From: Eubacteriales bacterium
GTDB lineage: Bacteria > Bacillota > Clostridia > Oscillospirales > Acutalibacteraceae
NCBI GenBank assembly: GCA_030529125.1
Contig: JAUMXP010000056.1
Coordinates: 1-9,495 of the forward strand
Reading direction: 5' to 3'
Length of the DNA: 9,495 nucleotides
Shown here: piece after piece, positions 1-5,937 of the stretch
How the letters are laid out: each line of letters opens with the position of its first letter
Position numbering within the stretch: position 1 is the first letter of the stretch
Position numbers and translations under genes: made by a program
The notes under the pieces: model-generated
Database searches by the model: none
What the model saw: the letters and a program-made list of their open reading frames with translations, nothing else
Told to the model about the DNA's origin: nothing

Positions 1-711
1 CTTGACGAAAACGCTGATGATACTGATCTTGTTAGAAAGTATCTATTCCACTCTTTTGATAAACTCCTTGATATAAGAATAGAAGGAGAAAACATTGAAA
101 AAATAACATATCAAATGAACAACGGTTCACTTACAAGCTATACAACAAAAGCTATTGACACAAATACAACTGAGTATCATCTTAACAACACAACAGGTGG
201 CACTCAATCACAAATCACAATTGATTATGATAAGCAAAATAACACCAGTTTTTTTCTAAACCCCATCAACAGTAGCATTGACCACTACAACTATGAAAAC
301 GAAATGTTATGGGCAATAAAAGATACAGGAGAAATCACTGATACCACCATTGACACTATATATGGCACTGATGGTGAAATAATCGATTACTCATCAAACG
401 AAATCATCGGTAGTGGTTTTAAAGATGCTCAAACTCTTGCTACAGAAGATGAAATAGAAAAATTAAGAGAATATGTCAAAAATAATGATATGATAGGTTT
501 TCATAACTATCAAAACCAAGTTTTTAAACGAATAATCGAGAATATAACTTTAGATGTCACAATCACTAAAACAAATGGCGACACTGAAACAAAAACTTTG
601 GAGTTTCTGTACACTCCAGAACCTTTTAGAAAATCTCAACTTGCATACTATGACACAACCAAGTCAGTAACAATGTCAGCAGGCACGCTCAGCGCAAAAA
701 TCAGAAAGTAA
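1..711 (+). CDS. Unrecognised protein, C-terminal part (5' end outside window)
   Basis: The frame is open from base 1, so the gene begins upstream and at least 236 residues lie here, ending at TAA 709-711. The ATG at 115 is internal: the preceding 38 codons are stop-free and similar in composition. I do not recognise a family. The protein is rich in Asn, Thr, Asp and Ile, contains no cysteine and shows no membrane segment in the visible part. Short alternating polar/hydrophobic stretches (for example around ITIDYDKQNN and ITLDVTITKTNGDTETKTL) suggest beta strands. This composition fits an exported or surface-associated domain, such as the C-terminal part of a lipoprotein or anti-sigma-like protein, but that is inference. 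The signal peptide or membrane anchor, if any, would be outside the window. The next gene is convergent, and a shared terminator follows. Confidence 0.8.
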   Translation, partial: LDENADDTDLVRKYLFHSFDKLLDIRIEGENIEKITYQMNNGSLTSYTTKAIDTNTTEYHLNNTTGGTQSQITIDYDKQNNTSFFLNPINSSIDHYNYENEMLWAIKDTGEITDTTIDTIYGTDGEIIDYSSNEIIGSGFKDAQTLATEDEIEKLREYVKNNDMIGFHNYQNQVFKRIIENITLDVTITKTNGDTETKTLEFLYTPEPFRKSQLAYYDTTKSVTMSAGTLSAKIRK

Positions 712-821
712 GTTTGAATAATTAAAGACTTTCTCTGACAATTAATAGCGATAAACCAAAAGAAAAACGTGTATATTCAAACACGAAAGACAGCTGTCAC
801 TCAAAAAATAAATAAACATGC

Positions 822-854
822 AAAAATGCAGGAGAATTACTCTCCTGCATTTTT
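822..854. terminator. Bidirectional rho-independent terminator
   Basis: AAAAATGCAGGAGA (822-835) pairs perfectly with TCTCCTGCATTTTT (841-854) around the 5-nt loop ATTAC. The 9-bp core TGCAGGAGA is flanked by A5 on one side and T5 on the other, so the RNA from either strand forms a stem followed by a U run. It sits between two convergent genes ending at 711 (+) and 868 (-) and can serve both. Confidence 0.93.
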
Positions 855-867
855 AATTTGCTAAATA

Positions 868-1788
868 TTAATTAAGCTTTGTACCGCAATATACACAGAA
901 ATTCATATCAGCAGATAACTTATGCTGACATGAAGGGCAGATTTTCACTGTTGGTATGTTCTCATCGACTTCAGGCTGAGGCTGTGGTGTATACGGCTGT
1001 GCTTGTGGGATGTAAGGCTCTGCTTGTACTTCAGGTACAGCTCCCTGTGGTATGTATGGTGTAGCATTTGGTATGTATACAGGTGCTTGTGGCTCATAAG
1101 GAACCACTTCAGGTGTATACGGCTGTACATCAAGTTGTGGCCGCTCGATAGTTTCAGCGACAACTACCTCTTCTAGTGGGGCCGGCACAGCATCTTCAAC
1201 TACTGTTGGCGGGATAACTTCTTCTACTACAATTTCTTGTTCAACCGCTTCTACAGGTGTAGCGACTACTTCTGGTTCTTCAGTCACAACAGCTGTATCA
1301 ACTGATGACTCTTTGTTATCTACTACTTTTGCACCACAATACTTACAAAAAACAGCTTCAGCCTTTAAACTAGCACCGCAGTTAGAACAAACAACAGACA
1401 AAATAGGTGCAGATACAGCAGGCGTATCTTCTTTAGCTACAACTACTACAGCTTCATTTTTTGCTTTTGCTCCGCATTTTGTGCAGAAAGAAGAACTCTG
1501 CTTCATATCAGCACCACAGTTGTTACACTTCACAATACCTTTGATAAGTCTTATTTGTTCGCAGAGCATATCAATTTTACCTATTGATGAATCAATGCGT
1601 TCAACAATAGCACTAAACTCAGTATCTGTATTACCTGCATATTTTTCATAATATGCTACTCCTAATTCATAAAATACATCAATAGCAACATCTGCTTCAC
1701 TTTTCACCATACCCTTTAATCTGACAACTTCAGGTGAGTCATTATCATCAGGTAAAAAATATTTTGTATATGAATCAACTTTTGACAT
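868..1788 (-). CDS. Triple zinc-ribbon protein with PYxP-repeat linker
   Basis: The 306-residue protein has no predicted membrane segment. Residues 1-85 look alpha-helical and charged. Three zinc ribbons of identical spacing (CxxC-x10-CxxC) follow: C88/C91/C102/C105, C134/C137/C148/C151 and, at the extreme C terminus, C284/C287/C298/C301. Each contains the F-C-x2-C-G-x-K signature of the double-zinc-ribbon/zinc_ribbon_2 families. Residues 155-280 are a low-complexity linker, first Val/Glu-rich (155-215) and then carrying six PYxP-like units (223-226, 230-233, 237-240, 244-247, 258-261, 265-268). Zinc binding is expected from the family; the partner is unknown. The start is supported by GGGAG (plus-strand CTCCC 1797-1801), 8 nt before the ATG. 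An sigma-A-like promoter lies upstream at 1822-1849. A scaffold or nucleic-acid/protein-binding role is inference only. The neighbour at 1911 also starts with a zinc ribbon. Confidence 0.88.
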   Translation of the reverse strand: MSKVDSYTKYFLPDDNDSPEVVRLKGMVKSEADVAIDVFYELGVAYYEKYAGNTDTEFSAIVERIDSSIGKIDMLCEQIRLIKGIVKCNNCGADMKQSSSFCTKCGAKAKNEAVVVVAKEDTPAVSAPILSVVCSNCGASLKAEAVFCKYCGAKVVDNKESSVDTAVVTEEPEVVATPVEAVEQEIVVEEVIPPTVVEDAVPAPLEEVVVAETIERPQLDVQPYTPEVVPYEPQAPVYIPNATPYIPQGAVPEVQAEPYIPQAQPYTPQPQPEVDENIPTVKICPSCQHKLSADMNFCVYCGTKLN

Positions 1789-1821
1789 AGCGCTATCTCC
1801 CTTGCTTAATACTATAATAAA

Positions 1822-1849
1822 ATAATAACACTATTTTTCTGCTTTTCAA
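1822..1849 (-). promoter_or_regulatory. Promoter of triple zinc-ribbon gene
   Basis: Reading the minus strand, TTGAAA (1849-1844) is followed after 16 nt by TATTAT (1827-1822). A TGT just before it gives an extended -10 (TGn). The start codon lies about 34 nt downstream of the -10. Both hexamers match 5 of 6 consensus bases. Confidence 0.6.
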
Positions 1850-1868
1850 CAATAAATTTGAAATAATT

Positions 1869-1901
1869 CAAAAAAATAACCCTGTCCGTTAAGACAGGGT
1901 T
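1869..1901 (-). terminator. Rho-independent terminator of the 132-aa zinc-ribbon gene
   Basis: AACCCTGTC (1878-1886) and GACAGGGTT (1893-1901) form a perfect 9-bp stem with a 6-nt loop. On the minus strand the stem is followed by TTATTTTTT (1877-1869). It begins 10 nt after the stop codon of the 1911-2309 gene and separates that gene from the triple zinc-ribbon gene. Confidence 0.9.
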
Positions 1902-1910
1902 TCATTGATA

Positions 1911-2309
1911 TTATAACGGCATATCCTGCTGTGAACAAACCTCTAAAACAAAGGAATTGCTCCAAAAACCAGGCTTCATCCATACTTTAGTATATGCAAT
2001 ACGATGTTCAGGAGAAAGATTGAATACAAGGTCATTACATCTACGATTCATGCCAGTTGCAATATGAAGGTTATATGAACCATATTTTAATGGGAAACAA
2101 AGTGTTTCTTTATTGCCGATGTGGCCATAAGGCTCACCATTAATATAAATACCGAATCCGCCTGCAATACCGAGCGGAGAACCTTTACGATAAAGATAAA
2201 TCGCTGCATCTTCAGGAAAAACTAAAGGCTGTTTGCATCTTGGACATATAGAGCCAGGAACACCGTTTACAACCTCACCACATGAACATTTCACACGTAA
2301 ATTAGCCAT
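1911..2309 (-). CDS. Zinc-ribbon protein with PEGA-like beta domain, function unknown
   Basis: The protein has 132 residues and no membrane segment. The N terminus carries a compact four-cysteine ribbon with unequal spacing, C8-x-C10-x11-C22-x2-C25. From about residue 35 to 125 it looks like an all-beta domain: the phrase GIYINGEPYGHI (about residues 53-64), a later LPxKYGSYNLHI-like strand and a final hydrophobic strand resemble PEGA or related beta-sandwich repeats. That assignment comes from pattern, not from a search. The start is well fixed by AGGAGG (plus-strand CCTCCT 2317-2322), 7 nt before the ATG, and by a near-consensus promoter at 2336-2364. It is a single-gene unit with its own terminator, lying between a MATE exporter gene and another zinc-ribbon gene. 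No function can be assigned. Confidence 0.85.
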   Translation of the reverse strand: MANLRVKCSCGEVVNGVPGSICPRCKQPLVFPEDAAIYLYRKGSPLGIAGGFGIYINGEPYGHIGNKETLCFPLKYGSYNLHIATGMNRRCNDLVFNLSPEHRIAYTKVWMKPGFWSNSFVLEVCSQQDMPL

Positions 2310-2335
2310 AATTATACCTCCTATTATTTATATTA

Positions 2336-2364
2336 ATTTTATCATCTGTGTAAAAGCATGTCAA
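2336..2364 (-). promoter_or_regulatory. Promoter of the 132-aa zinc-ribbon gene
   Basis: On the minus strand there is a perfect TTGACA (2364-2359), a 17-nt spacer and TAAAAT (2341-2336), preceded by TGA (extended -10). It lies in the 73-bp gap after the MATE gene. No GC-rich terminator for the MATE gene is visible in that gap, so MATE transcripts may also run into this gene. Confidence 0.8.
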
Positions 2365-2382
2365 TAAAACTATCGAAAAAAA

Positions 2383-3696
2383 TCAGTTTTTGACAATACG
2401 CTTTGTCTTCCATTTACCACCTTTGAAACGAATAAACATTAATACACCGCGTAGTATCTCATCTGCAGCTAATGCTATCCATAATCCGTATATTCCCATC
2501 TCAAATACTACAGCAAACAAATAGGAACCGAAAACGCTTACAGCCCACATAGAGAATATAGCGCAACTCGTCGGAAAATAGACATCGCCCGCACCACGCA
2601 GGGTTGCTATCAAAACCAAATTTGATGTGCGTCCGAACTCAAGCGCACAGTTAAGTAGTAAAAGACCAGTACCTAACTCTATTACTTCTGGATTATCGGA
2701 AAATATACTTATCAAAGGTTCTCTGAAAAACACACCCAACACACACGAAACTGCTGTGATTATCAGTGCGTTTCTGTACGCTTTCAAGCCGCCTTTGTAG
2801 GCTTCATCCATCTTGTTAGCACCGACCAGATGCCCTGTGATAATCTGAGAAGCTTGTCCTATCGACACAGCGAATATGTAAAAAAACATAGTTATATTCT
2901 GTACATATGTTTTTGCAATCAACTCGCTCTCACTGAGGTATACAAGTACCATTGAGGTGATAACAAGTTGAGATACATTATATAGAAATGTCTCAAGTGC
3001 TGACGGCACACCGACTTTAATAATATCCTTTATGTCTTTGAACGGAAATGGTTTTAAGAGCTTGAATATCTTGATGTTCTCTATCTTTACAAATAGTATT
3101 ATCGCTAAAACTATAGTACCTAAGATTCTTGAAAAAGACGTAGCCAGAGCTACACCTGTGACACCCATTTTCGGCACAAGCAATATATCAAGTCCTGTGT
3201 TGATTATATTCATACCAACTGTCACAAACATAGAGATACTGGTTAATCCGTGATTGCGAACAATAACCGCCATTGAACTCAAAAGTGCTTGAAAGAACAA
3301 GCATCCGCCAACAATAGAAAGATAATCCCCAGCAAGCGTCAGCAACTCCCCTTCTGCGCCAATAAAAGAAAGAATATCTCCACTAAAAATCACAAGCAGT
3401 ACACTGATTATGATACCGAAAATCAAGTTGAACAAAATAGAAATCGCAGCAATTCTAGATGCACTCTCTTTTTTCTTTGCACCCAGATACTGGGATATAA
3501 GCACCGCACTGGCGCCTGAAATAACAGTAAATACTATAGTGACAATGGACACCGACTGATTTGCCGTATTAACTGCTGATGCGGCAAGGTCGTTGTAGGA
3601 GCTCAGAATAAACACGTCCACAAAACCGAGTGTCATAAACAGCGCTGTTTCAACAAATATCGGCCACGCCACATTAAAAAGCTTGAGCTTTTTCAT
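2383..3696 (-). CDS. MATE-family efflux transporter
   Basis: The 437-residue integral membrane protein has the length and roughly 12 hydrophobic segments expected of the MATE (multidrug and toxic compound extrusion) family, arranged as two six-helix halves. Family-like phrases are visible. The first helix starts WPIFVETALFMTLGFVDV (residues 11-28). The loop after helix 2 contains SQYLGAKKKE. The equivalent loop of the second half reads GQASQIITGHLVGANKMDEA. MATE proteins export cationic drugs, flavins or metabolites using a Na+ or H+ gradient; the substrate here cannot be read from sequence. The start is preceded by AAAGGGGAA on the minus strand (plus 3701-3709), about 6 nt from the ATG. The promoter is at 3730-3758 and is overlapped by one arm of a long inverted repeat, so expression is probably regulated. 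It is divergent from the nicotinamidase-like gene. Confidence 0.95.
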   Translation of the reverse strand: MKKLKLFNVAWPIFVETALFMTLGFVDVFILSSYNDLAASAVNTANQSVSIVTIVFTVISGASAVLISQYLGAKKKESASRIAAISILFNLIFGIIISVLLVIFSGDILSFIGAEGELLTLAGDYLSIVGGCLFFQALLSSMAVIVRNHGLTSISMFVTVGMNIINTGLDILLVPKMGVTGVALATSFSRILGTIVLAIILFVKIENIKIFKLLKPFPFKDIKDIIKVGVPSALETFLYNVSQLVITSMVLVYLSESELIAKTYVQNITMFFYIFAVSIGQASQIITGHLVGANKMDEAYKGGLKAYRNALIITAVSCVLGVFFREPLISIFSDNPEVIELGTGLLLLNCALEFGRTSNLVLIATLRGAGDVYFPTSCAIFSMWAVSVFGSYLFAVVFEMGIYGLWIALAADEILRGVLMFIRFKGGKWKTKRIVKN

Positions 3697-3729
3697 ATAT
3701 TTCCCCTTTAACTTTTCAAAATCACCTTG

Positions 3730-3758
3730 AATATATCACAGCAAAAACCAATAGTCAA
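3730..3758 (-). promoter_or_regulatory. MATE gene promoter
   Basis: On the minus strand, TTGACT (3758-3753), a 17-nt spacer and TATATT (3735-3730) are seen, with TGA (3738-3736) giving an extended -10. The spacer is almost filled by the right arm (3740-3753) of the 3740-3780 dyad, so a protein bound there would directly compete with or reshape RNA polymerase binding. Confidence 0.78.
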
Positions 3759-3780
3759 ACGGGATATATTGGTTTTTGCT
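3740..3780. repeat. Perfect 14-bp inverted repeat, candidate operator
   Basis: AGCAAAAACCAATA (3740-3753) and its exact reverse complement TATTGGTTTTTGCT (3767-3780) flank a 13-nt spacer. The centre-to-centre distance is 27 bp. The dyad overlaps the MATE promoter spacer and ends 30 bp upstream of the -35 of the divergent nicotinamidase-like gene. It has no GC-rich stem or U-tail, and much of it is not transcribed from either promoter, so a DNA operator is more likely than a terminator. The binding protein is unknown and no regulator gene is present in the window. Confidence 0.7.
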
Positions 3781-3810
3781 ACAAAAATCGCACAAAAATT
3801 TACAACATCA

Positions 3811-3838
3811 TTGACATAACTTTTCGTTGTGATATTAT
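3811..3838 (+). promoter_or_regulatory. Promoter of the nicotinamidase/adenylyltransferase unit
   Basis: Perfect TTGACA (3811-3816), a 16-nt spacer and TATTAT (3833-3838), preceded by TGA (extended -10). The start codon at 3887 would leave a leader of about 40 nt. The stretch before and into the -10 (TGTGATAT) is identical to the corresponding part of the divergent MATE promoter. Confidence 0.78.
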
Positions 3839-3886
3839 CATCTATATATTAGCTTTTTGAATCTGCTGCATGAAGGGTGATATAAA

Positions 3887-4411
3887 ATGAAGAAGTTTTT
3901 AGTTGTTGTAGATATGCAGAACGACTTTGTGGATGGTGCTCTGGGTACTAAAGAGGCCGTTAGCATAGTAAATAATGTGGTTGATAAAATCAATAATTTC
4001 GACGGCGAAATCTTCGCCACTTTTGATACTCATTTCGAAAACTATATGGACACAAGCGAAGGCAAGAACCTGCCTGTAGTACACTGTGTCAAAAACACGC
4101 AAGGCTGGATGCTCAACGAAAGCGTAGCACACGCTTTAGAGCTTAAAGGATATACTGCAGTTGAGAAAAACACTTTCGGTTCAATAAATCTGCCACAGCT
4201 TATAAAAAATGCTGCTGACGGTGACGATTTCACTGTGGAGCTTATCGGTCTATGCACTGACATCTGTGTAGTCAGCAACGCACTGATTATTAAAGCTAAT
4301 TTCCCTGAAGCTGAGATTTTAGTCGATTCAGCGTGCTGTGCAGGTGTTACAGTTGATACGCACAATGCAGCTCTTGCTACAATGAGAAGTTGCCAGATCA
4401 AAGTAATATAA
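3887..4411 (+). CDS. Isochorismatase-family cysteine hydrolase, probable nicotinamidase (PncA-like)
   Basis: The protein has 174 residues, a usual length for the isochorismatase-like hydrolase fold. The catalytic triad of the nicotinamidase group is visible: D9 in VVDMQNDF, K94 in VEKNTFGS and C127 in GLCTDICV. D47, H49 and H66 in the FDTHF and PVVHC segments fit the metal-binding positions. Family members hydrolyse nicotinamide to nicotinate and ammonia in the cytoplasm. Other members act on isochorismate or biuret-like amides, so the substrate is inferred. The immediately downstream NadM-like adenylyltransferase supports a role in NAD salvage; the phosphoribosyltransferase that would link the two is not in the window. 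The start is preceded by AAGGGTGA (3873-3880), 6 nt before the ATG. It is divergent from the MATE exporter gene. Confidence 0.88.
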   Translation: MKKFLVVVDMQNDFVDGALGTKEAVSIVNNVVDKINNFDGEIFATFDTHFENYMDTSEGKNLPVVHCVKNTQGWMLNESVAHALELKGYTAVEKNTFGSINLPQLIKNAADGDDFTVELIGLCTDICVVSNALIIKANFPEAEILVDSACCAGVTVDTHNAALATMRSCQIKVI

Positions 4412-4425
4412 TCAAGGAAGATTTT

Positions 4426-4980
4426 ATGGATAACAAAATTTACAAACTAGGTATTATCGTCGGTCGTTTTCAGGTTTTTCACTCAGGCCACGAAGATATG
4501 ATTAATACTGCAATAAGTCTATGCGACAAAGTAGGGATTTTTGTCGGCTCTTCTCAGGAGAGCAACACACTCAAAAACCCTTTTTCTTATGAAACAAGAG
4601 AGAAAATACTCAAGAAAGTTTTCTCTGACAAGGTGTCAGTATTCCCACTACCAGACATTGGTGTTGGCAACAACTCCACCTGGGGAGACTATGTGCTGAA
4701 AAACGTTAATGAGCGTTTCGGTTTTTCTCCTGACCTGCTGATTTCGGGTAAAGAATCGAGAAGAGTAGATTGGTTCGACAGTGTAAACGGCTTAAGTATT
4801 GCTGAACTGTATATCCCTAAAACAATTGATATATCTGCAACACAAATGCGTGAACACCTTATAAACAATGACTTTGAAGAATGGAAATCTTACACAAACA
4901 AAGAGTTGTGGGATGATTATCAGATGTTCAGAAATATCATTTGTGAGTGCAAAAACAACTTAGAAACAGATAGCATCTGA
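4426..4980 (+). CDS. NadM-like nicotinamide/nicotinate-nucleotide adenylyltransferase
   Basis: The protein has 184 residues from the chosen ATG. The nucleotidyltransferase motifs are clear: GRFQVFHSGH at 13-22 (the HxGH signature), GSSQES at 41-46 followed by KNPFSYETRE, and ISATQMR at 136-142 (the ISxTxxR signature). Together these match the NadM/cytidylyltransferase-like group that joins NMN or nicotinate mononucleotide to AMP from ATP, forming NAD(+) or its deamido form. The ATG at 4426 is preferred over a TTG at 4390: AAGGAAG (4414-4420) lies 5 nt before it and the protein begins right before the Rossmann beta strand. It is separated from the nicotinamidase-like gene by 14 bp with no promoter between, so the two are probably co-transcribed. 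A terminator follows at 5005. Pantetheine-phosphate or other adenylyl/cytidylyl transfer is a less likely alternative. Confidence 0.85.
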   Translation: MDNKIYKLGIIVGRFQVFHSGHEDMINTAISLCDKVGIFVGSSQESNTLKNPFSYETREKILKKVFSDKVSVFPLPDIGVGNNSTWGDYVLKNVNERFGFSPDLLISGKESRRVDWFDSVNGLSIAELYIPKTIDISATQMREHLINNDFEEWKSYTNKELWDDYQMFRNIICECKNNLETDSI

Positions 4981-5004
4981 TTATTAATTACATTTGATTT
5001 TAGC

Positions 5005-5027
5005 GGGAGTCTTAGGGCTCCCTTTTT
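5005..5027 (+). terminator. Rho-independent terminator
   Basis: GGGAGTC (5005-5011) pairs with GGCTCCC (5016-5022), including one G-T pair, around the tetraloop TTAG, and T5 (5023-5027) follows. It ends the nicotinamidase/adenylyltransferase unit 25 nt after its stop codon. Confidence 0.9.
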
Positions 5028-5072
5028 CATTATTTTTACAGGTTTTCATACTAAACACAAAAAACAATGATG

Positions 5073-5109
5073 AAAAAAGATAGAAAACGATACAATTTTA
5101 TACAATTTT
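5073..5109. repeat. Phased A/T tracts with exact tandem 10-bp repeat upstream of phospholipid operon
   Basis: ATACAATTTT occurs twice in exact tandem (5090-5099, 5100-5109). With the preceding A6 (5073-5078) and A4 (5084-5087) this gives four A/T tracts spaced about 10-11 bp apart, on one face of the helix. GAT trinucleotides recur at 5069, 5079 and 5089 with the same period. The block ends 10 bp before the -35 at 5120. Curved DNA, an UP element or a paired regulator site are all possible. Confidence 0.6.
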
Positions 5110-5119
5110 CGATTTAGTG

Positions 5120-5148
5120 TTGCCTTTTTCTTAATAATATTATAAAAT
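5120..5148 (+). promoter_or_regulatory. Promoter of the phospholipid operon
   Basis: TTGCCT (5120-5125), a 17-nt spacer and TAAAAT (5143-5148); the -10 matches 5 of 6 and the -35 matches 4 of 6 consensus bases. Transcription would start near 5155, leaving a leader of roughly 57 nt before the GTG at 5212. It is the only good promoter I see before the terminator at 8588. Confidence 0.6.
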
Positions 5149-5211
5149 GATAGTATCTAGTATTATGTAATCAGAATACACAGCTTGATATAATACCATG
5201 GAGGATGAGGC

Positions 5212-5907
5212 GTGAAGAATTTATACAATACTATACTACCAAAATTCTCACGATTGCCTTTACTTATAGTTGTTGTTGTGGATTTGATGGCATATTATAT
5301 TCCATCAAGACTTATTGTCACTGATTTTCCTAAACACGACCTTTCTCTCCCTATTGACAATATGATACCTTTTGTTCCGTTCTTTCTTTTATTTTATGTT
5401 CTTGCTTATCCTCAGTGGATCGGCGGGTTTATATATAATTGTAGAGAAAGTGCGAACTTATGTTATCGTATCGTCATGGCAGACCTTATCATGAAAATCA
5501 TTGCTATGATGTTCTTCATTTTTCTGCCTACAGAGATTGTTCGTCCACCGATAACAGGAACCGGACTATTCGATCTTGGAACTCAGTTTATATATTTAGT
5601 TGATAATCCTGTTAACCTCTTCCCGTCATTACACTGTGCTATGAGCTGGTTGTGCTTCCGCGGTGCTATGATGATGGAACGCAAAAACTACTACTATATC
5701 GTAGGCAACGGAGTATTGACTATCCTTGTATTCGCATCGATAGTATTTATTAAACAACACTTCTTTATTGATATTTTTGCCGGAATTTTAGTTGCAGAGA
5801 TTGGTCTGTTCCTGAGCTGTAAATGCAAATTATATCGTTTTATCGCTTTTATTCAGACTCCTTCTGCGAAGGCGCAACTAAAAAAAGATGCTGAAAAAAC
5901 GGCTTAA
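5212..5907 (+). CDS. PAP2-family membrane phosphatase
   Basis: The 231-residue protein has about five or six membrane segments (around 15-30, 52-70, 85-106, 162-180, 185-203). The three PAP2/lipid phosphatase signatures are present in shortened form: R111-P112, the P138-S-L-H141 element and K181-x-H183-x3-D187. H141 would be the phosphate acceptor region and H183/D187 the nucleophile pair. The FPSLHC wording is closer to the inositolphosphorylceramide-synthase-like branch than to classical PSGH phosphatases. The family removes phosphate from lipid phosphates or transfers phospho-headgroups at the membrane. The substrate here could be phosphatidylglycerophosphate, phosphatidate, undecaprenyl diphosphate or another lipid. 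The start is GTG, supported by GGAGG (5200-5204) 7 nt upstream and by an in-frame TGA at 5206-5208 that excludes anything earlier. It is the first gene of a four-gene phospholipid operon. Confidence 0.87.
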   Translation: MKNLYNTILPKFSRLPLLIVVVVDLMAYYIPSRLIVTDFPKHDLSLPIDNMIPFVPFFLLFYVLAYPQWIGGFIYNCRESANLCYRIVMADLIMKIIAMMFFIFLPTEIVRPPITGTGLFDLGTQFIYLVDNPVNLFPSLHCAMSWLCFRGAMMMERKNYYYIVGNGVLTILVFASIVFIKQHFFIDIFAGILVAEIGLFLSCKCKLYRFIAFIQTPSAKAQLKKDAEKTA

Positions 5908-5937
5908 CCATCTAAGGACAGGTGACTTGTCTATATT

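Noticed and set aside
768..798. CGTGT/ACACG inverted repeat (768-785) and palindrome GACAGCTGTC (789-798) after the first gene
   Set aside because: They are short, without a U-tail, and followed by the much stronger bidirectional terminator at 822-854; chance is sufficient.
945..1130. Repetitive DNA in the zinc-ribbon gene as a possible repeat array
   Set aside because: The periodicity is degenerate at the DNA level and comes from the PYxP amino-acid repeats of the coding sequence; there are no regular spacers as in CRISPR.
1313..1651. Plus-strand open frame of 112 codons inside the triple zinc-ribbon gene
   Set aside because: It is antisense to a gene with clear zinc-ribbon motifs, promoter and ribosome binding site, and has no recognisable protein family. 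The shorter frames at 879-1064 and 945-1163 are shadows for the same reason.
4042..4401. Minus-strand open frame of 119 codons opposite the nicotinamidase-like gene
   Set aside because: It is the mirror of a gene with intact catalytic motifs, has no ribosome binding site, and its composition is that of a reverse-complement shadow. The same holds for 3838-4020, 3899-4132, 3032-3253, 3289-3519 and 7784-7978.
4390..4425. TTG start for the adenylyltransferase, extending it by 12 residues
   Set aside because: It would overlap the end of the upstream gene and lacks a suitable ribosome binding site, whereas ATG 4426 has AAGGAAG at the right distance and the family's N-terminal strand begins there.
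5198..5215. Five-codon mini-ORF (MEDEA) overlapping the GTG start of the PAP2 gene
   Set aside because: It has no ribosome binding site of its own, and its sequence is explained by the GGAGG-rich translation start of the PAP2 gene.
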